A stretch of 37,939 nt of DNA from an uncultured Bacteroidales bacterium (GTDB lineage: Bacteria; Bacteroidota; Bacteroidia; Bacteroidales; UBA932). Shown one piece after another: positions 32,105 to 37,939 of this stretch. How positions within the stretch are numbered: the first letter of the stretch is position 1; each line of letters starts with the position of its first letter. Location of the stretch: contig CANRID010000025.1 of assembly GCA_947630665.1 (NCBI GenBank), positions 1 to 37,939 of the forward strand, read 5' to 3'. Below the pieces are notes generated by a model. The model saw only the letters and a program-made list of their open reading frames with translations. It was not told the origin of the DNA and made no database searches. Position numbers and translations under genes: made by a program.

Positions 32105-32686
32105 CTAATAATTCCCCGGCTTTGCCGGATATGGGGAAAAATACTTTATAAATCTGGAAAATCTGTAGACTTTTTTATTCCCCCCCCCGGACACACTTTT
32201 TGGAACAGTATCATCGTTTTGTACGTAATTGCAGGAAAACAATAATGTCGCTAAATCCAATTGATCAGTATGGGAAAAATACATCAAACGTTCGTTAAGC
32301 ATCAGCACTGAGCGGAATATATCATATTCAAAATCTTCTATTTTCCCGTCATTTCTATATTCTTGTATCGGAATAGAAAAAGCCACACGCATCAGTTCTA
32401 ATGCCGATTTTATTGTACAATAGCAAATTCTACTTTGTCTTGATGAATTAAAACATTTCGAAATCCTATTGTTTAAGTCGGAAATACGCTTCTTACTAAC
32501 ATCTGAGAAAAATGTGTTTTTAGTATCAGGTATAAAGGCGGCATTACCATAATTATTACATAGCACATGACAACAACGAACAATATACTCACGATTATAC
32601 TTCGTTAGTAGGGCCCGCACATCTAAGTCATTTTCCCTTGGGAACAAATCATGAAACTCAAGAATTTTTTGAATCGTATATTCCAT
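32105..32686 (-). CDS. Hypothetical protein, probably truncated, with a G9 tract near its 3' end
   Basis: A 193-residue frame of unrecognised family, mostly helical and rich in Asn, Arg and Cys. About the first 160 residues read as normal protein (to QLDLATLLFSCNYVQND). After that the sequence becomes unlike the rest, including VSGGGNKK encoded by nine consecutive C on the + strand (32180-32188) and a tail ending in KPGNY. It appears to be the 5' part of a longer gene joined to foreign sequence. It follows the first DUF4143 ATPase gene by 84 bases in the same direction. Function unknown. Confidence 0.5.
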   Translation of the reverse strand: MEYTIQKILEFHDLFPRENDLDVRALLTKYNREYIVRCCHVLCNNYGNAAFIPDTKNTFFSDVSKKRISDLNNRISKCFNSSRQSRICYCTIKSALELMRVAFSIPIQEYRNDGKIEDFEYDIFRSVLMLNERLMYFSHTDQLDLATLLFSCNYVQNDDTVPKSVSGGGNKKVYRFSRFIKYFSPYPAKPGNY

Positions 32687-32770
32687 TCTCCATTACAAAT
32701 AAGCAAGATGAATTTATCTATAACTCAAGTCGAATTAAAACCTTTAAGTAGACTTGTATTAAAAGCGACT

Positions 32771-34180
32771 TTACTTCATCCCCGTGTTCATATAAACGTT
32801 CAATAAACTCACATCAACATCAGGAATGATAATGTCTGTAAGTTTGTCGTCAACAAGAAATCCCATATAAAGCGGAATAGTGAGTATATCTCCATCACGT
32901 CCTACATTATATTGCCCCAGCTTGATTGCATTTTTAACATGATACACGTCCTTGTTTTTAAGAACTGTAGTCACGCTTTTTGACTTACCTGTTTTTGCCT
33001 TAATTTCAAGGATAACACATTCGCCTTTGAATCTTACCAGAAAGTCCAATTCAAGTCCGCTGTCCTTATGAAGATAGTATAGTTTTTGACCTGATTTACA
33101 TAGAAAATCCGCCATCAGATTCTCAAAGATAGCTCCCTTGTATCCAAGAAGATTACCCTTTAGAATATCTGCCTGTGTGCCATAGTCAAGCATTGCTACA
33201 AGGAGGCCTATATCGGTCGTGTACACTTTGAAACAGTTTTTGATGGAATTTCCCTCTAACGGCAGTTCCGTGGTCTGTATGTTATAGCATCTGCGGACGA
33301 TCCCGGCATCCTCCAACCATTGAATACTACCGATGTATTGAGAAGACCTTCCTCCCTTTTTTACAACTGAATACTGGAATTTCTTGTACTCTTTAGCCAA
33401 TTGCTTCGGAATAGATTCAAAACATTCACGGATATTGGGTTTGTCTGCATCATCTGCATATTTGACCATATCCTCTTCGTATTCGGCAATAAGATTTCGC
33501 TGTAACTTATATATTAGTTCGATATTCTTGGTTTCAAGGAAACAATTCACCACTTCCGGCAAACCTCCAACAATGACATATCTGTACAGCAGCTCCATCA
33601 TGGCCTTATGAACCCCCTCGGGAACAACCTTCTCGTTTTCAAAGCATAATTTTACAGAATCAATAACCGCCGGACTGATACCGTTTGCCCATAGAAACTC
33701 TTCAAAATCCAACGGGTACATGTCTATCACGGTTTCGTATCCGACAGGAACTGAATCTTGTCCTATATCTTCTTTCTTTTTCTTACTTTGACCGTAGCCT
33801 TTCACTCCCAAAAGAGAACCTGTGGCGATAACATCGAAACGTCCGTCTATATGGAATGACTTCAAGGCAGTCCTCGCTTCCTTACATTCTTGAATCTCAT
33901 CAAGAATAATGCAGGTTTTCCCTTCAATGAAACGACTGCCCTGGATCAAAGCAGAGAGGTTGAGAATGATAGTATCAACATCTATATTGCCGGTAAAGGC
34001 AGACTTCTTGTCTGGTTCAAGAATGAAATTCATATAGACCACACTATCATAATTCTCCCTTGCGAATTTCTGGACAATATATGTCTTTCCGCATTGGCGG
34101 ATACCTTTTATTACCAAAGGCTTTCTGTCCTCAGACTGTTTCCAGTTGGCTAAATATGTTTCTATTTTCCTTTTAAGCAT
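32771..34180 (-). CDS. AAA ATPase with DUF4143 domain
   Basis: A 469-residue protein of the AAA_14/DUF4143 family. Walker A is GIRQCGKT (26-33), Walker B is IILDEIQE (91-98). The C-terminal DUF4143 part contains GLELDFLVRF and CVILEIKAKTGKSKSV, a PD-(D/E)XK-like Asp...Glu-X-Lys pattern, so a nuclease-like fold is likely. The family is very common and multi-copy in Bacteroidales; its function is not established to me. Upstream (34204-34350) lie a -7 box and a periodic ACACTTTTTC array. A second member is at 36292-37650. Confidence 0.88.
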   Translation of the reverse strand: MLKRKIETYLANWKQSEDRKPLVIKGIRQCGKTYIVQKFARENYDSVVYMNFILEPDKKSAFTGNIDVDTIILNLSALIQGSRFIEGKTCIILDEIQECKEARTALKSFHIDGRFDVIATGSLLGVKGYGQSKKKKEDIGQDSVPVGYETVIDMYPLDFEEFLWANGISPAVIDSVKLCFENEKVVPEGVHKAMMELLYRYVIVGGLPEVVNCFLETKNIELIYKLQRNLIAEYEEDMVKYADDADKPNIRECFESIPKQLAKEYKKFQYSVVKKGGRSSQYIGSIQWLEDAGIVRRCYNIQTTELPLEGNSIKNCFKVYTTDIGLLVAMLDYGTQADILKGNLLGYKGAIFENLMADFLCKSGQKLYYLHKDSGLELDFLVRFKGECVILEIKAKTGKSKSVTTVLKNKDVYHVKNAIKLGQYNVGRDGDILTIPLYMGFLVDDKLTDIIIPDVDVSLLNVYMNTGMK

Positions 34181-34203
34181 GGCACAACTTTATTCTTTAA
34201 TGA

Positions 34204-34211
34204 CAAAATTA
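34204..34211 (-). promoter_or_regulatory. -7 box of the first DUF4143 ATPase gene
   Basis: TAATTTTG on the - strand fits TAnnTTTG, 23 bases before the ATG at 34180. It is directly joined to the first ACACTTTTTC unit (34211-34220). Confidence 0.45.
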
Positions 34212-34350
34212 CACTTTTTCGGGCGAATAAACCAAAGTTTGATACATTTTTTCAAGCGAATAAATCGAATTCGTCACACTTTTTCCAACGAATCAGACTC
34301 CATTTAAACACTTTTCCATCAAAATTGAAGCTTGAGAACTACACTTTTTC
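34211..34350. repeat. Five-unit ACACTTTTTC array with 32-33 bp period
   Basis: Units at 34211 (ACACTTTTTC), 34244 (ACATTTTTTC), 34276 (ACACTTTTTC), 34308 (ACACTTTTCC) and 34341 (ACACTTTTTC); spacings 33, 32, 32, 33. The first three also share CGAAT three bases after the core, twice continuing as CGAATAAA. About three helical turns per unit would place a bound protein on one face of the DNA. It lies immediately upstream of the ATPase promoter. Confidence 0.8.
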
Positions 34351-34365
34351 ATGAAATCAGCAACT

Positions 34366-34413
34366 TTACTTTATCCCCGTATTCATATATACACCAATTA
34401 AAGTAAAGTCAAA
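34366..34413 (-). pseudogene. Remnant 3' end of a lost DUF4143 ATPase copy
   Basis: On the - strand the frame reads FDFTLIGVYMNTGIK then stop. The intact ATPase ends VSLLNVYMNTGMK at 32771. The shared VYMNTGxK end, and the DNA similarity continuing into the stop codon (CTTTACTT before ATCCCCGT), show that a related gene once ended here. An in-frame stop (34414-34416) precedes it; nothing else of that gene is visible. Confidence 0.65.
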
Positions 34414-34848
34414 CTAAGGAAAAAAGAGATGACTTTGCCAAACAGATTAACCGATTTGCCGAAGTTCTCAAATAATACAACCTATTTTGTATTTTGGCTG
34501 CAAAATCTTCGAGAATGCATCTTGCTTTTAGTTGATATCTGTTGGTAAAAATCCCACTTTTTTCGTGCCTTCGCAACGGATAGAAAACAGAGACTTCTGA
34601 TGGGAAAAAGGAGGTTTTCCCTTTGGTTCTGATTCAAAAGGAAAGATATAGTTTTGGGTCTGAAAAAAGCGAGAAAAGGCTTTTCTGCTGTTTAAAACAC
34701 AACTATTTCACGTTCAAGCTGTTTAGCATACCACATGGGGACAGTTCGGTCAATTTATTTATCCCTAATAATTGTCTGCAACCTTTCATATCAAAAAATA
34801 AGTCCATAGATAATTCGTTAACTCATGCAGAAAATAGTGTAAGTCGTT
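34414..34848. other. Intergenic DNA with no convincing gene
   Basis: After the ATPase remnant, a + strand frame ends KQINRFAEVLK at a stop near 34475, perhaps another decayed coding tail. A 7-bp stem, GGGAAAA (34602-34608) with TTTTCCC (34615-34621), lies about 230 bases past the FRG gene stop and could be a weak hairpin. The + strand frame 34623-34892 looks random. Nothing else is recognised. Confidence 0.5.
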
Positions 34849-36255
34849 TTAATCATCTATATATATCATTTTTTCTTCATCGCTGGGCATAAACACCCGT
34901 CGCATACGAAATGGTTTTACAGCCTGATCAACTTTATTTTTTAATAAAGCGCGTTTCTCTAGTGACTCGGGCAAACTGGTTGCTACATTTTTTAGCACTC
35001 TGTCAAATGCTGTTACTTTTCCATTGGAGTCTGGAATTGTTTGAGGACGTGCAGTGTCAAACGACCAGCCTACAATAGAAAGATCTTCGTTCAAGGTGAT
35101 ATTTATGCCCGAGGTATATCCTTCCACACACGGATATCCTCCTTGTATTGTTTGAAGGAGCAGCTGTTGCCCCATGCTAGACAATGTCATAACAGGAGAA
35201 TTCCTGTCTTCTAAACGCATAGATCTATGAACAATTTGTTGGAGAAGAGGTAACTTCAACTCTTTCTCAAACACTTCATTCAATAATTTACTTTCCGACG
35301 CACACAAATGCCAAGGTGCATTACCTGAGAAATGAATACCGATATCATTCATTCTACGCTGCATCTTACCCAAAGATTCTCCATGTCCATAGCGTTTGTT
35401 TGTTAAGGCCAGAGCATCAACTGTAAACACAGTTGTATCTCTTATTAAGTGTGTTTGATCAACGATAAAATCCTTTTCCCAGATATTCCGCTGATTAATC
35501 ATCAAGTTATAATATTCCTCAGAATCTTTCCTGCTATATGAAAATGAATATAGATATCCTTTGAATGGATTATTCTCCCTAACATGGAACGAAAAGCCGC
35601 ACTGAGAGCCTGGTCGTTTAAATGGTTGTAGACCAATCACTCTCAAATCTTTTTTTAAGAAATTTCCAGCTGTTTGAGCGTCACATCCAGTGATTTCATT
35701 TATAACAGGAAATGCATACAAATATGAGACATACTCCTTATCATCAGATTTCGGATAATAACAATCACTCTTTGAATCATAATCGCACATAGCGAAGAAC
35801 AGCGCTGTGTGAACATCACTGGTCAAATCCAGCACATCAGTCAATAGCCCATAATGCTGCGCCAATCCCACATAATCTACTGCCAATTTTTCCTGCTCAA
35901 AGAAACGCACAGCTGGATATTGTTTGAGCATAAGTTCAAACTCAACTACTCTCATCCGTTCAAGAAATAAGTGGTCCGCATCCCTTTTTTGACGCGAAAG
36001 GGTTGGTAGACACTGCTGAAAGAATAATCCCTGACCACGAAACAGGAATGCATAATCGCAAGCTGTCGGCACCAAGATATATCCTCCTTTATCATCCGAC
36101 AAAAGTTCAAACTGCCCTTTGGACGCAGTGAAACGTTCATCCCCCAAAAAGGAATCACGAGTCTTCTGAAAACGATTTATAGCAGATAACAACTCAGCCG
36201 GACTCGCAAAGTGCTGCTCCGGCGGCATAAAGTCATATGGGATTTCTATTTCCAT
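34849..36255 (-). CDS. FRG-domain protein
   Basis: A 468-residue protein with the FRG domain in its N-terminal third: YAFLFRGQG (FRGQ at 72-75) and GLAQHYGLLTDVLDLTSDVHTALFFAMCDY (about 130-159). The remaining 300 residues show no recognised domain. FRG-domain proteins have been linked to mobile and defence-like regions, but I know of no defined biochemistry. It begins 36 bases after the second DUF4143 ATPase gene in the same direction, so the two probably form one transcription unit. Confidence 0.8.
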   Translation of the reverse strand: MEIEIPYDFMPPEQHFASPAELLSAINRFQKTRDSFLGDERFTASKGQFELLSDDKGGYILVPTACDYAFLFRGQGLFFQQCLPTLSRQKRDADHLFLERMRVVEFELMLKQYPAVRFFEQEKLAVDYVGLAQHYGLLTDVLDLTSDVHTALFFAMCDYDSKSDCYYPKSDDKEYVSYLYAFPVINEITGCDAQTAGNFLKKDLRVIGLQPFKRPGSQCGFSFHVRENNPFKGYLYSFSYSRKDSEEYYNLMINQRNIWEKDFIVDQTHLIRDTTVFTVDALALTNKRYGHGESLGKMQRRMNDIGIHFSGNAPWHLCASESKLLNEVFEKELKLPLLQQIVHRSMRLEDRNSPVMTLSSMGQQLLLQTIQGGYPCVEGYTSGINITLNEDLSIVGWSFDTARPQTIPDSNGKVTAFDRVLKNVATSLPESLEKRALLKNKVDQAVKPFRMRRVFMPSDEEKMIYIDD

Positions 36256-36291
36256 TTACACAAAATTTTGGACGGTGTCGAATTCTTAAAC

Positions 36292-37650
36292 TTAAAAGTA
36301 CAGATTCTCTTTTTCCGGTGCCTTGTTCTCCAGAAACATAACATAATAGATCGGGAGATAAAGGATATTTCCTTTTGTCTTTATTTCTCTTTCGTTTGAA
36401 AGAACAATAGATGAAACAATATGGTAGTCCTGCACTGCCATCAGGTTGTCCAATGCACTATGAACTGTATAATTCTTTCCGGATTTAACCTCGATAGGCA
36501 GGACGCTCATAGTACCGCTGTCATCAACAAGAAAATCAACCTCCCCTTTCTGCTTATTGTCGTAGTAGAACAATTTTTTATAATGCGCTTTCAGTTCCTG
36601 GGCAACAGCACTTTCATATACAGAGCCAAGATTAACGCCGGCAATGTCGTTCAGTATTGGCTGGATATTGTAATGATACAACTGGAGACTCAGCATTCCT
36701 ACATCATTCATATACAGTTTCAACAAATTTTTCTGCTGGGATTCTGCCAGGGGATATCTCGGATTGCTGATTGCATGGGTTGCTATCGTAATACCGGAAT
36801 TGATCAGATACTCAAACTCTTCCATGTAATTGCTGAATCTGTCGCCTTTCCTGTCCAATATATCTTTTGCCACAATCCGCTTCTTCTTGTTCTCCATCTG
36901 AGAAGGAATCATATCATAGATACGGCGGATATACAGTTTCTTAGCAGCGTCTTCTTCGTAACGGGAAGCATCGATGCCATACAATTCTCTGATAGCTTCC
37001 TGAACCTCTCTCACTTTGACGATATTATGACTATTCAAATATTCATTGACCGCATCCGGCATACCTCCCACGAGAAGGTATCTTTTGAAAAGACTTAGCA
37101 CTTTATCGTGAACCTCCGGGGCCAAAGGCTGTTTCTGCTCAAAGGATTTTCTCAGATGCGTAATCGCATCCTCTCCGAAATCATTTGCAATCAGGAATTC
37201 TTCAAAGTCCAGCTGATACATTTTCCTGGAAATAATACTTCCGACTGGAACCGAGACTGTCTCTCTCAATGCAATTCCCAGCAGGCTTCCACTGCAGATA
37301 AACCGATACCGGTGTTCTTGCCTCAAGAACTTGAGCATAGTCAAAAATTGCGGATAATGCTGAATTTCATCAATGAAGACCAATGTATTTTCATATCTGT
37401 CCAGCTTGGATCCTGCAACCATACTTAAGTTCAGGTAAAATTCTTCCGTGGTGCGGACGTTCTTGAATATCTTGTCACCGGCATCGTCTTCCACGAAATT
37501 TATCTCCACATAGTTGCCATAGAGTTCTGTCCCTACATCTCTTATGATGTAAGACTTGCCAATTTGCCGCGCCCCTTCAATAAGGAGAATCTTGTCCTCA
37601 TTGGATCTGAGGTGGTCATCTATATATGATCGGATCTTTCTGTACAGCAT
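36292..37650 (-). CDS. AAA ATPase with DUF4143 domain
   Basis: A 452-residue member of the AAA_14/DUF4143 family. Walker A is EGARQIGKS (25-33), Walker B LVFIDEIQHYPQ, and the C-terminal part has GEVDFLVDDSG and LPIEVKSGKNY, again a D...E-X-K nuclease-like pattern. It resembles the ATPase at 32771-34180 in layout but diverges strongly in sequence, so the two are not a recent duplication. Its promoter region (37684-37700) has the same -7 box joined to an ACACTTTT motif. Confidence 0.88.
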   Translation of the reverse strand: MLYRKIRSYIDDHLRSNEDKILLIEGARQIGKSYIIRDVGTELYGNYVEINFVEDDAGDKIFKNVRTTEEFYLNLSMVAGSKLDRYENTLVFIDEIQHYPQFLTMLKFLRQEHRYRFICSGSLLGIALRETVSVPVGSIISRKMYQLDFEEFLIANDFGEDAITHLRKSFEQKQPLAPEVHDKVLSLFKRYLLVGGMPDAVNEYLNSHNIVKVREVQEAIRELYGIDASRYEEDAAKKLYIRRIYDMIPSQMENKKKRIVAKDILDRKGDRFSNYMEEFEYLINSGITIATHAISNPRYPLAESQQKNLLKLYMNDVGMLSLQLYHYNIQPILNDIAGVNLGSVYESAVAQELKAHYKKLFYYDNKQKGEVDFLVDDSGTMSVLPIEVKSGKNYTVHSALDNLMAVQDYHIVSSIVLSNEREIKTKGNILYLPIYYVMFLENKAPEKENLYF

Positions 37651-37683
37651 TACTTCTACACTTTTCTAAGAGATTTCATATTG

Positions 37684-37691
37684 CAAATATA
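37684..37691 (-). promoter_or_regulatory. -7 box of the second DUF4143 ATPase gene
   Basis: TATATTTG on the - strand matches TAnnTTTG, 33 bases before the ATG at 37650. It adjoins ACACTTTTCC (37691-37700) exactly as at the first ATPase gene. Confidence 0.5.
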
Positions 37692-37773
37692 CACTTTTCC
37701 ATAGAAATAATTCTTTTAATTCAACACTTTTTCTATCCCTCCGTGTCTACTTTAACGAGAGCAGCACTTTTTC
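37691..37773. repeat. ACACTTTTYC motifs upstream of the second ATPase gene
   Basis: Copies at 37691 (ACACTTTTCC), 37724 (ACACTTTTTC) and 37764 (GCACTTTTTC), spacings 33 and 40. The first spacing equals that of the array before the other ATPase gene. Three copies only, so this is a shorter or decayed version. Confidence 0.6.
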
Positions 37774-37805
37774 GGCAGCAACAACAAATAGCTGATTATT
37801 CTAAT

Positions 37806-37844
37806 GCCAAATTACTGAAAAATATCAGGCCAAATTACTGAAAA
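37806..37844. repeat. 16-bp perfect direct repeat
   Basis: GCCAAATTACTGAAAA occurs at 37806-37821 and 37829-37844, separated by 7 bases. Period 23. Function unknown; it may be a pair of binding sites or a trace of duplication. Confidence 0.75.
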
Positions 37845-37897
37845 TTTGAAATCTTTAGTATTACAGTAAGCATTCGGAGAAGTACGACTGTTAGTTT

Positions 37898-37933
37898 GTG
37901 TTAGTGGCATGTAACTTTGCGGCTACTAACACG
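37898..37933 (+). promoter_or_regulatory. Inverted repeat around a -7-like box at the right edge
   Basis: GTGTTAGTGGC (37898-37908) and GCTACTAACAC (37922-37932) pair with one mismatch. TAACTTTG (37912-37919) in the loop fits TAnnTTTG, and T-rich bases (from 37934) follow at the window end. It could be a promoter with an operator for a gene beyond the window, or an intrinsic terminator on the + strand. The cut-off sequence does not allow a choice. Confidence 0.35.
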
Positions 37934-37939
37934 TTTTTT

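Noticed and set aside
34211-34350. CRISPR-like array
   Set aside because: The conserved core is only about 10 bases, there are no cas genes, and it joins a promoter box.
34623-34892. + strand 89-codon frame
   Set aside because: No recognisable features, ends inside the FRG gene, composition looks random.
36421-37428. Two + strand frames antisense to the second ATPase
   Set aside because: Shadow frames; Walker motifs and the DUF4143 region on the - strand account for the DNA.

Overview
The window looks like a Bacteroidales chromosome. Several promoters fit the Bacteroidetes TAnnTTTG (-7) consensus, some with a TTG or TTTG box about 20 bases upstream. Secreted proteins have short lysine-rich signal peptides, and the accessory genes (AAA/DUF4143 ATPases, FRG protein, DUF1848 protein) are types common in gut Bacteroidales. 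I cannot fix the genus; the GC-rich 26.0-27.1 kb stretch would suit an Alistipes-like genome, but that is inference.

Layout. (1) 0.2-3.4 kb, + strand: a two-gene unit, a DUF1848 protein with a C-terminal CX3CX2C motif followed by a methyltransferase-like protein with nine 36-residue Sel1 repeats. (2) 3.4-25.6 kb, - strand: one very tightly packed biosynthetic operon of about 20 genes, most overlapping by 1-23 bases. It is an aryl-polyene/flexirubin-type pigment cluster. (3) 25.6-26.7 kb: the operon leader, with a frameshifted small secreted ORF and a promoter, then a GC-rich membrane protein gene on the - strand. (4) 26.8-30.0 kb, + strand: the RNA-modification genes rlmD and mnmE, the latter with a large low-complexity insertion in its GTPase domain. 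(5) 30.1-37.9 kb: an accessory region with a hipBA toxin-antitoxin pair, a probably truncated hypothetical gene, two AAA/DUF4143 ATPase genes, an FRG-domain gene, and intergenic repeat arrays.

How the pigment genes fit together (family knowledge plus inference). A tyrosine ammonia-lyase closely resembling the Flavobacterium johnsoniae enzyme would make 4-coumarate. An adenylate-forming ligase would load it on one of two acyl carrier proteins. Ketosynthases (three with catalytic Cys, one fused to a second ketosynthase-like domain, plus one Cys-less ketosynthase-like protein), a FabG-type ketoreductase and two hotdog dehydratase-like proteins would build the conjugated polyene. Methyltransferases (one standalone, one fused) and a phytoene-desaturase-like flavoprotein could tailor it. 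A thioesterase, two lysophospholipid-acyltransferase-type domains, a C45-type Ntn hydrolase, a glycosyltransferase, a polysaccharide deacetylase, an MMPL exporter and a LolA-like carrier would release or esterify the polyene and move it to the outer membrane. No dialkylresorcinol DarB-type ketosynthase was seen, so a classical flexirubin ester is not supported from this window alone.

Most notable signals: two hotdog proteins whose FabZ-type catalytic residues are complementary (His in one, Glu in the other); a 32-33 bp periodic ACACTTTTTC array before one DUF4143 ATPase gene, with the same promoter-adjacent motif before the second; a leftover 3' end of a lost ATPase copy; an ordered set of TTGCCAA half-sites before hipBA; the mnmE insertion; and a sharp GC change inside rlmD.
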